A DNA stretch of 64,000 nt from the NCBI GenBank assembly GCA_963995525.1, contig OZ023210.1, forward strand, positions 6,408,238-6,472,237. Reading direction: 5' to 3'. The first letter of the stretch is position 1; every line of letters starts with the position of its first letter. Below are positions 12,995-23,815 of the stretch, piece by piece. The position numbers were made by a program, and so were the translations under genes. Source of the DNA: Escarpia spicata (lineage: Eukaryota; Annelida; Polychaeta; Sabellida; Siboglinidae). Under the pieces are notes generated by a model that was given only the letters and a program-made list of their open reading frames with translations, was not told the DNA's origin and ran no database searches.

Positions 12995-13405
12995 CTGGAA
13001 AGGTCCTAGCCGGGTGACCTTTCCCTCCAACAAGTCATCTAGCGTGTCCACAGTTTTCTTCACTTCAGTGCCGTTTTCCTAAATTGTGCAGACAATTATG
13101 CCGTCTATGGTCCATACTTTGTTGATGCCAGTATCTTTCTTTTGCTCACGGACCATCTTTCCCCTGATTGGCGTCAAATCGTCGTTCACGAACACGCCGC
13201 GTCGATCCTGGTTGTTTCTCAAGTTACGTTTATGCTTCATCAGTTTACCTTCGTGTCTCTGCGGACAAACTTCACTATCAATGGTTTACATTCGCCTGCC
13301 CGAATTGGCAGTCTGTGGCTGATAATGGTGTCCTCTTCTCTCAGCGTTACCCCCATTTCTGTCGCCAACTTTATGATTTCATTGTTCGTACATTCACCCG
13401 ATAAC
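12995..13405 (-). pseudogene. LINE ORF1, C-terminal half (element M)
   Basis: The minus strand encodes TNNEIIKLATEMGV, EDTIISHRLP, KPLIVKFVRRDTK, RRGVFVNDDLTPIRGKMV and INKVWTIDG. This is the C-terminal part of the ORF1 (nucleic-acid-binding chaperone) protein typical of CR1/L2-type LINEs, with an in-frame stop after RRDTKVN and another near the end. Its N-terminal half lies at 16935-17374, so the reading frame was split by the plus-strand LINE between them. It precedes ORF2 of the same element in the expected order. Confidence 0.85.
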
Positions 13406-13416
13406 ACTAATTAGCC

Positions 13417-15165
13417 ATGGCTAGACGAGCACTGAAATGCTCGTTGTGCCAAAGTGTGCTTCACAGGAGATCAGCAAACTTAACACAAAATCAAATGTCA
13501 TGCCAAGGTAAAGATTCTGTTTATTTATATTGTAACATGTGTATAGACATTTTTTCATACAGCACTGTTAGCGATGATGAATTTAAATTTATTAACTCTG
13601 ATATGAATGTTAATGCCGCTATATACAATATCTATGATCAATGCTCAGTTTTCGGCTTTAAATCATTTAGCATGTCTGAGTACAACTGTGGTGATTTTGA
13701 ATGTGACATTGACCCAAACAACAACTTCTTTAATACTATTTCTACACGCTGTGACTATTACACTGTTGAACAATTTGTTAAGAGTGAAAACATTCAGAAA
13801 GGATTGTCCTTCATTCATTTCAATGCTCGGAGTCTCAAGGCAAATTTTGATAAAATTAGAGATTATATAACTGAACTAAACACCCCGTTTGACATTATTG
13901 CTATATCGGAAACATGGTTAGATTCTGAAGATTGCTCTGATATACTGTTGAATGGGTATGATGTTATTTACAGAAATAGAAACAATAAGAAAGGTGGCGG
14001 AGTGGCTATTTATGTTAACGTATCAATTGAATTCAAGGTAATACAGACCATGTCTATGGTAATTGATGATGTATTGGAATGTATTACAGTCGAATTACGT
14101 ATAGGTAATATGAAAAACATCATCGTTAGTTGTATATATAGAGCGCCAGGAACTAATATAGATATGTTTACTGATCAACTTGAATCAATGATCAAGACAG
14201 TTAGGAACACTAACAAAACAATATTTATATGTGGTGATTTCAATATAGATCTTTTAAAGTATAACACCAACAATGGTACAACACATTTTGTGGATATGTT
14301 GTTTAGTCTAGGTATATATCCCTTAATTGACAAGCCGAGCAGAATTACAGATCACAGTGCAACTTTAATTGATAACATTTTCACAAATGAACTGAATAAT
14401 AGTATTACTAGCGGGTTACTTATAACTGATATTAGTGATCATTTACCTGTATTTTGTGTTTGTAATTGTTCACATATAAATAGGATCACTGTAAACAAAT
14501 ACAGATGTATCAGAAAACTGAGTGATGATTGTATAAAATCCTTTAACAGTGATCTTTCTGCTGTAAACTGGGATACGGTTTTAAATGAATCCGACGCAGA
14601 TATAGCCTACACTAATTTTATGGACATATTCACCAGCTTGTATGATAAGAATTGTCCAATTAAGAAAATATGCATGAATACACCTACCTCAAAGAGCAAA
14701 CCCTGGTTCAATAGAGGTTTGCGCAATGCTTGTAAAAAGAAAAATAATTTGTACAAACAGTTTTTGCGGCATAGAACAACAAAATCTAAATGTAAATATT
14801 CAACTTACAAAAATAAACTTACTTCTATTCTTAGATTTTGTGAAAAAGAATATTACAATAAATTATTAGTCAAAGAAAAATATAATGTAAAGGGTACGTG
14901 GAAAATTTTAAATTCAATTATAAAGAAACGACAACTACAGTCATGTTACCCAAACTCTTTCATTAGCAATGGTAGATTGACCAGAAATACAACAGATATT
15001 GTTAATGGTTTCAACGATTTTTTCGTAAATGTAGGAACAAATCTTGCAAAAAATATAAGAGTACCAAATGGAAATACAAGTGTGCTTGATTTTTTTACAA
15101 AATACGAACACCAACACCATGTTCTTACCTGGGGTAGAAGAACAGGAAGTGATGAATATTGTTAA
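13417..15165 (+). CDS. LINE ORF2, first part: Cys cluster and endonuclease
   Basis: The 582-residue open frame starts with ATG at 13417. A zinc-binding-like cysteine cluster follows (CSLCQ near residue 9, C-x2-C in YCNMC near residue 45), then an apurinic-type endonuclease: HFNARSLK, ISETWLDSEDC, CIYRAPG, ICGDFNIDLLKYN and the catalytic SDHLPVF. It continues into the inter-domain region (KSKPWFNRGL) and the start of the RT approach. The frame is lost at about 15115 by what looks like a single inserted base: the sequence after it continues seamlessly in the next frame (MFLPGVEEQEV). The real product is therefore a fused ORF2 protein that nicks target DNA and reverse transcribes its own RNA. 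Confidence 0.88.
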   Translation: MARRALKCSLCQSVLHRRSANLTQNQMSCQGKDSVYLYCNMCIDIFSYSTVSDDEFKFINSDMNVNAAIYNIYDQCSVFGFKSFSMSEYNCGDFECDIDPNNNFFNTISTRCDYYTVEQFVKSENIQKGLSFIHFNARSLKANFDKIRDYITELNTPFDIIAISETWLDSEDCSDILLNGYDVIYRNRNNKKGGGVAIYVNVSIEFKVIQTMSMVIDDVLECITVELRIGNMKNIIVSCIYRAPGTNIDMFTDQLESMIKTVRNTNKTIFICGDFNIDLLKYNTNNGTTHFVDMLFSLGIYPLIDKPSRITDHSATLIDNIFTNELNNSITSGLLITDISDHLPVFCVCNCSHINRITVNKYRCIRKLSDDCIKSFNSDLSAVNWDTVLNESDADIAYTNFMDIFTSLYDKNCPIKKICMNTPTSKSKPWFNRGLRNACKKKNNLYKQFLRHRTTKSKCKYSTYKNKLTSILRFCEKEYYNKLLVKEKYNVKGTWKILNSIIKKRQLQSCYPNSFISNGRLTRNTTDIVNGFNDFFVNVGTNLAKNIRVPNGNTSVLDFFTKYEHQHHVLTWGRRTGSDEYC

Positions 15166-16627
15166 CGGTTGTAAAAACAACAAATCTACAGGTTATGACA
15201 ATGTTGATATGATAATTGTTAAAAAGGTAATTTCCAATGTTGTAATACCGTTTACTCATATATGTAACAAATCATTTAGTAGTGGTGTATTTCCCAGTAA
15301 AATGAAAATTGCCAAAGTAATTCCTATATTTAAGGCAGGGGAAAAGAATGTTTTTACTAACTATAGACCAGTATCTCTACTTCCGCAATTTTCAAAACTA
15401 TTAGAAAAATTATTTAATTCTAGGCTAGATAAATTTATAGAAAAGTATGACATTTTAAACAGCAGTCAATATGGGTTTAGGACAAAAATGTCAACTTCAA
15501 TGGCTCTGTTAGAACTAACTGAAAATATTACTGCTGCCTTAGACCAAAAGAATTGCACAATTGGTGTATTTATTGATTTAAAAAAAGCATTTGATACAAT
15601 TGATCATAATTTATTACTCCGAAAATTAGAGGCTTATGGTATCAGAGGGATGGCCAGCGAGTGGCTGAAAAGTTACTTGTATAACAGACTACAGTATGTC
15701 AGCATAGATGACTGCAATTCAGATTTATTACAGGTGTTATGTGGAGTACCACAAGGCTCCATTCTGGGTCCAAAATTATTTATACTATACATAAATGATA
15801 TTTGTAATTGTTCAGATATACTAAAATTCATTCTTTTTGCGGATGATACAAATATATTTTGTTCTGGGAAAGATCCAGCCCAGCTAAGCAAAATTGTCAG
15901 CGACGAACTACAAAAACTACATATCTGGTTTTCAGTAAATAAATTATCCTTAAACGTTGCTAAGACAAACTACATGTTGTTTACCAACTATAGTAAAACA
16001 ACAAATATTGATATAAAAATCGATAATACAACTATTGATAGAGTATATGTTACTAAGTTTTTAGGTGTCTTAATAGACGATAAGCTTAGCTGGAAAGATC
16101 ATATAAATATGATCAAGTCTAAACTAACAAAAACTATCGCCATTATTTACAGGGCTAAATATTTATTAGATAAAAAGTCGCTTTTTATACTATATTGTTC
16201 ATTATTTCTCCCGTATTTATCATACTGCTGCGAAGTTTGGGGAAATGCGTATACAACATATATTAACGGTGTTTATATATTACAAAAGAAAGTTGTACGA
16301 ATAATATGTAAGAAGAATCCACTAAGCCATACTAATACATTATTTTATGATCTACGCATTCTTAAACTTTATGACTTAATAAAATTAAACATTTCTATCG
16401 TAATGTTTAAAGCTAACAATAAGTTGTTGCCTGATAACCTTCAATTCTTTTTCAATGCCAAATATACTACACCCTATGTAACACGCCAAAGAAATAAACT
16501 AAAACATGTTTATGCCCGAACCACGTTAAAGGCTAAGTGTATATCTGTGTATGGTATTAAATTATGGAATTGTTTAGACGAGCACATAAAGAGATCACTT
16601 ACTGTGAGAAATCTCAAAAAACAATAA
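15117..16627 (+). CDS. LINE ORF2, second part: reverse transcriptase
   Basis: This continues the frame at 13417 after a one-base shift. RT motifs are complete: NNKSTGYDNVD, AKVIPIFKAG, NYRPVSLLPQFSK, GVFIDLKKAFDTIDH, GVPQGSILGPKLFILYINDI and the catalytic FADDTNIF at about 15835-15860. The thumb follows (NKLSLNVAKTNYM, FLGVLIDDKLSW), then LSYCCEVWGNAY and a C-terminal domain ending at 16627. No further interruption is visible. The listed start marks the resumption of homology, not an initiation codon. Except for the frameshift the element looks young. Confidence 0.9.
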
Positions 16628-16935
16628 AAAAATTACTTAATTGAAGAGTATAAGTCATGTAATTAATTTCGTTATTATTGTTAAGGTTCAGAAAGTATTT
16701 GGAAGCACGATTGTAGTAGTGGTCTCACTTTAACAATAGCATTTTCTTTATGTTACTAACACTGTGTTTAAGATTATGACCATGTTATAATGATGTCGGG
16801 GAAAGTGCATAATAAGCAATGAGCTTCTACTTTCCCCCTTTCCATGTTGAACTGTGTCAACTATAATATGTATATATATTGTATGTTGTATTCTCAATTG
16901 GAAATAAAGAATTGAATTGAATTGAATTGAGTCTC

Positions 16936-17374
16936 CGCTAGTCCATGAATGCGGACGGACTCTCGACGACTGTACTGTTCAAGTTGGTCCATCCGGAATA
17001 TCTGGAGTCGTAGGTTTCGTTTTACACATTGCAGTTCGTTTCGTAACTGAGTTTGCGACGTCGTGTGGTCGGTATCGTAAGTATCTACTTAATGGCAGCA
17101 GTAACCGCCGAAGTTACTACGTTGACCAACATGGGTTGTAGGGGCTGCACCACTTGACCGACTATCTCCCCTATCATCGCTGTGTCTGTTTTGTTGTTTG
17201 CGGTTTTCTGACCTTTCTTCTTTCGGCATTCGCGTTACCTGTTCCCTCCATAGCCAACTTCACAGCATTTTCAATTGTGTTACTCAGAATCAATTCGTCG
17301 CTACTGTTTTCTGTAAATTTTGAGTTTTCGGTCAAATCTTCCAGAGCGCGAAATATATTAGAACTCTTTGCCAT
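16936..17374 (-). pseudogene. LINE ORF1, N-terminal half (element M)
   Basis: The minus strand opens with ATG at 17374 (MAKSSNIFRALEDL). It runs through a polar, lysine-rich region (ERRKVRKPQTTKQTQR) and then into a coiled-coil end and the diagnostic ORF1 block MDQLEQYSRRESVRIHGLAE. It stops abruptly at the 3' tail of element P. The frame has internal breaks between about 17170 and 17060. Together with 12995-13405 it makes one ORF1. Confidence 0.85.
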
Positions 17375-17424
17375 GGCGCCACCTATAATGCCAAGTTTTC
17401 TCACCAGCACGCATTTAAAAATAG

Positions 17425-18310
17425 GTTCCGCTAAACTATACCTTTTATTGTTTAAATGAAATTATTCATCTAAATATCAGCGCAATAAGAGAAAACCATG
17501 ATTCGTGTCAAGCCAGAGGACGAGTTTACAGGTTTGCTGTTTGTAACAAATACAATTACTACACATCTTAATTGGTTGATTGTTGAGAATAGCCCTTTTT
17601 GTAGGTAGTTACCTCAATTAACATACTGAAAATAAAAACAACACATCTAATTTACTTCTAACAGGCCTAATACACTGTTTCAGTGTTCGTAATTGTTCTT
17701 TAATCAGTGTTAAATCATCGCTAACCCTTTCATCCACTGGCATTTAACATTATACGTACGAGATCCAATGTCACTATGCAGTCAATTGTCGATATCATAT
17801 TGAGTCATTCACATAAATCCTCTATTCTAACGCAGTCCGTGGTAATATGGCGATTAAGAGGCAGATAGTCTAGCTGATTGGTTGTTTAGACTCACTGGCG
17901 GTTTTGTTTGCACCAGTTACCTCTGACCGAATACAATTTGGAATCATGTACATTTGGAGATAAAATGGCTTTTTGCGTATTTGATATCACATGAAATTAC
18001 ATAGCATGATAGTTTGCATGGCTAAATGGATGCAATGAAGGGAGTTCGCACTTTGAGATTCTTTGAATATTATTACAATAAACAATTAGGACTTCACATC
18101 TTAAAGATGACATTTGAGAGGGGTTCACATTTTGGAGAAAGGGGGTTTCACAAAAAGGGGGTTCACGTGAACCCCGTGAACACCATCGCTACGGGCTTGC
18201 TCTCAATTCACAAGTCGGGGGAACACATATACTCAGTATATCGTCCTTTAAAGGAATTCCATGTTTTATTGGAATGGTCGTGTGTTCCACGTACGTTGGT
18301 ACGTTGACCA
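17425..18310 (+). repeat. Interspersed repeat R1, plus copy
   Basis: Matches the reverse complement of 35362-36300 in a long colinear series: a GTGTCAAGCCAGA block, CCTAATACACTGTTTCAGTG, GATTAAGAGGCAG, GACTCA(C/G)TGGCG, CATCTTAAAGATG, then CACATTTTGGAGAAA and a terminal GGCTACGGGCTTG-like end (18186-18196). No protein recognised. The CTACGGGCTTG end also closes the repeat at about 37290, so this is probably a terminus of one repeat family. Confidence 0.75.
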
Positions 18311-19340
18311 ACGTAGGTTAAAATAACATTTACAGTGTTATTATGTATACACGTTAACATGCATCTTACGATAAAGTGGACAGACACTGAGGGGCAAACC
18401 TATGCATATCATAGAACAATGCATATGTTTGAGAAAAAAGGTGTTTATTTCAATACACTCAACTTGAAAGGGGTATCTTATGGACAAAAGTCTAGTATTT
18501 GTTTTGGATGCCATTAGGTAATTTAGATAAGTTATGCCAACTTAAACACGTTAGAAAATTACCCAGGATTATAAAAAAATGCCAATGCATCAAATCCCCC
18601 CCCCCCCCCCCCCCCCCGGTTCATGGCATCGAGCGATGTTCGGGCAGTGTTGACAGAGGGTTAAGACATTGTTGGTGGATAGTTCGAGCAGTGCTAGCAA
18701 ATTGCAGTGACAATATCAGAAGATGGCTGTGGGTGATGTGGGCACTGTGTATGCTTTATCTCAGGTATAGTACCAATACAAAAGAAAGGAAACCTGACAC
18801 TTCCTGGAAATTATCACAGAAAAATCGTAACACACACTGTTTCAATGTGTACAATCGACTCTTACTTAACAGAGCTTGTTCTGAAATAGAACAGATCTTG
18901 CGCCCAACTTAAAACGGTTTCAGACCCATACAGTATAATTTGAACGAATGTTTGCATGGAGTTGAAGAAAGTGATATATAAGGTATGTGGCATTTTGATT
19001 CACTGGAAATGTATATTTAAAAGATAGATGATCTTGGAATGCAACTTTAAGAACCTTTGACTCATTAAATATAAAACACTTGTCTTGATTCTATATGCGT
19101 GTGACATCCAGGAGGAGATTATTAAGTTATACAGTTTGATATTAATGCAAGAGTTCGTGAAGGAGGCCCGCTCGCCTATTCATTGTCTTGGAGCCTGAAG
19201 AACTGCAATGAATGGATGGTTAACCTCATAGAAAAGGTCGCCCAAGCATGACTCTGACATATACCATTGAGAGCGACAACGTCAGATTGAAAAACATAGA
19301 AATACCTCATCGTGTCATCAAGTAGGTAGGTAAGTAAATA
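18311..19340. other. Unassigned stretch with a 22-base C run
   Basis: A pure C tract occupies 18596-18617. No convincing gene or repeat homology was recognised in the remainder. Confidence 0.5.
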
Positions 19341-19548
19341 GGTAAGTGAGTGAGTGAGTGAGTGAGTGAGTGAGTGAGTGAGTGAGTGAGTGAGTGAGTG
19401 AGTGAGTGAGTGAGTGAGTGAGTGAGTGAGTGAGTGAGTGAGTGAGTGAGTGAGTGAGTGAGTGAGTGAGTGAGTGAGTGAGTGAGTGAGTGAGTGAGGG
19501 AGGGAGTGAGTGAGTGAGTGAATTAGTAAGTAAGTAGGTAGGTAAGTA
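19341..19548. repeat. (GAGT)n tetranucleotide microsatellite
   Basis: About 200 bp of nearly perfect GAGT units, flanked on both sides by decayed TAGG and TAAG variants (19322-19340, 19525-19560). Open frames here are artefacts of the repeat. Confidence 0.97.
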
Positions 19549-19874
19549 ATATTTAGAAAGTAAGCAAGTAAGAAACATGTATGCTGTTGACGCAGACCCA
19601 ACACAATGGTGTTATGCTGAAACAATGTATATAGTCAACGAGCAACGTTTCTTTGCGGAAAAAAGTATTTCCTACGTCACCAGTCCGATGCTACAATATA
19701 GTAAACTATTTCGATCGAAATACTTTAGGCATGTCATCTACTTGAGCAGGTTGAACTGTGAGAAGGTGTTAAGCTAGGATTCCATACATACGGAAACAGC
19801 ATGTGGATGCGCTGTGCAACAACATAATACATGTAGTGTTGACGGAAATTAATAAAAGTAGTTTAATTTTTATA
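19549..19874. other. Unassigned sequence
   Basis: No recognisable coding sequence; it leads directly into the 5' boundary of the LINE at about 19875. Confidence 0.35.
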
Positions 19875-22800
19875 CAGGCGGATGAGTCCTTTCACGCAGA
19901 TACGAATGTGGAAAATTGAATCGCTCCATTTATTTAAACTAGATTCGCAGGGGGGATTCACAGAGAAGCCTGACACTGGAGGCATAGATAAAGACAGCAG
20001 AAATAAATCGGCAAAGAACAGCCTGGAAAACTGTTCTGAATCAGGATATAAATGCATTTCTTTAAATGCAAGGAGCATGGTAAACAAAAGAAGTGAACTA
20101 AACATTATGGTAGAAGATATTGACCCTCACATAATAGGTATAACCGAATCGTGGGCCACCACTGATATATCAGATGCCGAATTGGGACTAACAGGATATG
20201 TAATGTTTAGGAAAGATAGAATAGGAAGAAAGGGAGGTGGAGTTATTTTATATATTAAAGAATCTATCCAGGCTTATGAAATAAAATTAGAAAGAGAAGC
20301 AGATTGCGAAGAAGCTGTTTGGTGTAACATAGTTACAGGAAACTCAACGTTAACAGTTGGGTTAGTTTATCGAAGTCCAAACATAAGCATAGAAGAGATT
20401 GAAAAAATACAAAACGCTATAAGGGAAGTAAGCAAACGGAACTGTATTATTATGGGGGACTTTAACCATGGGCATATACAATGGAAATCTCTACAGAGTA
20501 TGGGGAGTGAGGACCACAAGTTTTTAGTTTTAGTACAAGATAGTTTCCTTTCTCAACATGTGCTAGAACCAACCAGGGGAGAGAATGTGTTAGACTTAGT
20601 TTTGTCCTCACAGAAAGAATTAGTTGACAATGTCAAGATATGTGAGCCACTGGGGAGTAGTGATCACAACCAGATACATTTTACCATCAAAGTAAAATCA
20701 GAAAGGAATAGTAAAAAGCAGTATAGGAGAAATTTCCACAAAGGAAGGTATAAGGACATGAGGAAATATTTAGCAAAGATAGACTGGAATAACACACTGA
20801 AGAATAAGACAGCAACCGAATGCTGGAATATCTTAAATAGTGAAATTAAGTGTATAGTCGATAAATTTGTACCTTTCAAAAAACAAGGGAAACGGTCTAA
20901 AAAGAAACACTTAGCGAAAGAAGCCATTAGAAAAATTAAGTATAAACAAATGATGTGGAAGTCATATAGATGTACTGGAAATGATGAAGACTACAACATT
21001 TATAAAGAAGCACTTAATCAAGCTACAGCTGAAATTAGAAATTCAAAGAGAAGCTATGAACAAAAATTAGCTAGTAATATAAAACATGACAGTAAGAGTT
21101 TTTATGCGTATATTCGAAGCAAACAGAAAGTTCAGGATAAGGTCGGTCCTCTAGAAGATAGTGCTGGAAATACAATATCAGAGGGATTCTTAATGGCAGA
21201 AGACCTGAATTAGTATTTTAATTCAGTGTTTACCAGGGAAGATATTAGTTCACTGCCAGTACCAGAGGCTAAGTTCAAGGGGGCAGATTCAGACTATTTA
21301 GGACAGTTAGTTGTAACCTCGGAAATGGTAGCTAAGAAAATAAGGGCTATGAAGGATAATAAATCACCTGGAGTGGACGGGATTCCGCCCAAACTACTAT
21401 TGGAAATTGTAGAACAAATTAGCGCACCGCTTGCAACAGTTTTCAATTTGTCATTAGAAGAGGGAGTGGTTCCTTTAGAATGGAAAGAGGCAAACATTAT
21501 ACCGTTATTTAAAAAAGGTTCGAGAAACAAGTCAGAGAATTATAGACCAGTGAGTTTAACATCAGTGATTTGCAAATTATTAGAAAGACTAATTAAAGAT
21601 CACATGGTGGATTTTCTTGTTAAACATAACTTTATAAACCCATCTCAACATGGGTTTTTAAAAGCGAGGTCATGCTTAACAAATATGTTATGTTTTTTGG
21701 AAGACATCACTAGGTGGGTAGATGAGGGATCACCAGTAGATATCATCTATTTAGATTTTCAAAAAGCTTTCGACAAAGTACCACATCAAAGATTACTCCT
21801 TAAGCTAAAGGCCCATGGCATAGGAAATGGTATAATAAACTGGATAAAAAAATGGCTGAATGACAGAAGACAACGTGTAGTAGTTGCTGGGGAGGCTTCA
21901 AACTGGAAATCGGTATTGAGTGGGGTACCACAGGGATCAGTACTAGGACCTATATTATTCTTAATATATATCAACGATTTGGACGATGATATAACAAGCA
22001 AGGTGTTAAAATTTGCGGATGATACAAAAGTGTTTAGAAGGATTAAAAGTGATGGAGACAGACAGCATTTACAAGATGATCTTGATAGGTTGATCAAATG
22101 GTCTGAAAAGTGGCAAATGCTGTTCAATTTTGGGAAATGTAAATGCCTTCACACAGGTCATGGGAATGAAGAGGTAAACTATAAAATGGGGGGTACTGTT
22201 CTAAGTACTACTGTAAAAGAAAAGGACTTAGGGTTAACCATTAGTGCTGATATGAAGGTTTCAGAGCAGTGCGGAATTGCAGCGTCAAAGGGAAATCAAA
22301 TTCTTGGATTAATTAGGCGAAATATAGCGTATAAGAAAAAATTATTCATAGTACCGCTGTACAAAACAATAGTGAGGCCTCATTTAGAATATTGTATACA
22401 AGCATGGAGGCCATATCGCAAGAAGGACATAGATATGCTAGAAAGAGTACAGAGGAGAGCGACTAAAATGATACCAAATCTGAGGGATCTTAGTTACGAA
22501 ATACGCCTAAAAGAATGTGGTTTAACAACACTAGAGACCAGGAGATTGAGAGGAGATCACATAGAAGTGTTTAAAATATTGAATGGTTATGAAAATATTG
22601 ATAGAAACATTTTTATCTCAGTTAAGAAAGATAGAAGGACCGGAGGACATGAAGCTACATTAGTAAAGGAGCAGTGTAGATTAGATATAAGAAAGTTCTC
22701 ATTCTCACAAAGGACTGTAAATGAATGGAACAGATTATCTCCTGATTGTGTTGGTGCTAGTAGCGTGAATATGTTTAAAAATAAAATCGACACACACCTT

Positions 22801-22921
22801 AAAAAGGCGGGATACATGTAGATAAAAAGTATTGGACTCTCGATAAGCCAAAAGGCTTCCTTGTCCAACTGCCATCCAGAGTAATTTTCTGGTTGGCAAT
22901 ATTATTAAATCTTGTTAAATT
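19875..22921 (+). mobile_element. CR1/Jockey-type LINE, near full ORF2
   Basis: The most complete copy of the family also seen at 3.4-6.65 kb and 54.15-56.05 kb. It has endonuclease plus RT and a 3' UTR beginning GGACTCTCGATAAGCC, ending in a short repeat related to TTAAATCTTG. The same decamer is present in three copies at the 3' end of the 54-kb copy, typical of CR1-like tails. ORF1 is absent, so the copy is probably 5'-truncated. Confidence 0.9.
19882..22821 (+). pseudogene. LINE ORF2 with a single in-frame stop (endonuclease-RT)
   Basis: The frame is open from ATG 19882 to 22821 apart from one TAG at 21211-21213, after MAEDLN. The sister copy at 54 kb has GCG (Ala) at that codon, so this is a point-derived nonsense codon. 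Endonuclease motifs: ISLNARSMVNKRSEL, ITESWATTD, GDFNHGHIQW and SSDHNQIHF (catalytic SDH). RT motifs: NKSPGVDGIPPKLL, NYRPVSLTSV, YLDFQKAFDKVPH, SGVPQGSVLGPILFLIYIND and FADDTKVF at about 22011-22034. C-terminal: LEYCIQAWRPY and RRATKMIPNLRDLSY. Encoded activities would be target-site nicking and reverse transcription. Without the stop the protein would be about 980 residues. Stop read-through cannot be judged here. Confidence 0.9.
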
Positions 22922-23340
22922 TAGCGATTTGGATCGTATCTGCAAACGAATCGGATAGTGACGTCCCTACATATGTGTTTCCCATTCCGTACGCCGTTTG
23001 CGTACATGTAAGGAATCCTAGCTTAAGATGGTACAAGTTCTCCTGTTATCCGTCCGAGCAATTTATCATACATTTTGATGTCCTTTGTAAGAGTCCATCT
23101 AGGGTTTGTTATGTTCTTTTCCTTGGCCACCTCCGTGATTCTATGTACATTGCTCAAAGACAAACAAAAAATCACTGACGACAGTTACGACTCGCCTGGT
23201 AATAAAGACAATATATTCGTCATTTTATCACGCCAGAGTGGTATTTACTCGACAATTTAGCCCGGTCGCTTTGATGAGCCTACCACGCTAATGTGCATGT
23301 AAAAGTGTAGTTAATTGCTCAGGTGTCGTTAATCGCACAA
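22922..23340. other. Unassigned sequence upstream of a leader-like exon
   Basis: No gene recognised. The right half is weakly similar to the region left of the donor at 1506, for example a CAAAC/ACAAA-rich stretch followed by ACGACTGGC or ACGACTCGC. Confidence 0.3.
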
Positions 23341-23387
23341 ATGTTGCTGTCTCCAAAGACGACGGACGCGTTCAACTCAGCTGACAG
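23341..23387 (+). other. Second leader-exon-like sequence with splice donor
   Basis: GACGGACGCGTTCA at 23361 and a perfect donor CAG|GTAAGTACAAG, with GT at 23388, mirror 1478-1517. If the donor at 1506 serves GPCR 1, this is probably the leader of the lost receptor at 26.3 kb, with the Penelope element and another broken gene now occupying its former intron. Function is inferred. Confidence 0.35.
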
Positions 23388-23815
23388 GTAAGTACAAGAT
23401 AAATGTACTAAGTACAATATAACTGCCATGATGTTTCTGAAATAGCACACCAAAGACCAGTTTCATGACGCCTACATATAGTTACAATATTCAGCCTACG
23501 TATTACACTGGACAACAACAAAAATTATTTGTCTGCTATTAAGAGGAATGCAGGTATTAATGATTTCATCTGGGCCGCTGATTCCAAGTCTGAATTTAGC
23601 CAGCACGTCAGGTTTTCAAATTATGTATATCTATTAATGATGCCCGGCATGCTATATTAGAGACGTTCTGATTGTATCTAACTACAATGCTTAGTAATTA
23701 CTTTCATGTCATATTTATATACCACTATTTGATCTCCAAGTGCTTAATGTGTAGAACATAAATCAAGAATATAAATAAATTACTGAACAAAATCTAATAA
23801 AAAGACAACAACATG
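23388..23815. other. Unassigned sequence
   Basis: AT-rich, without recognisable coding or repeat signal. Confidence 0.35.

Larger units (their letters stand above)
13406..16935 (+). mobile_element. Nearly intact LINE (element P) inserted into element M
   Basis: A plus-strand non-LTR retrotransposon of the CR1/L2-Jockey group. Its 5' boundary lies within about 12 bases of its ORF2 start codon, so it lacks ORF1. It ends with AATAAA (16903-16908) followed by a (TTGAA)n-type tail at 16910-16932. Both flanks are ORF1 coding sequence of element M in the opposite strand, which fixes the insertion order: M first, then P. Confidence 0.9.

Noticed and set aside
19176..19625. LTHSLTHS-repeat open frame on the minus strand
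   Set aside because: Generated by the (GAGT)n array; nothing protein-like outside the repeat.
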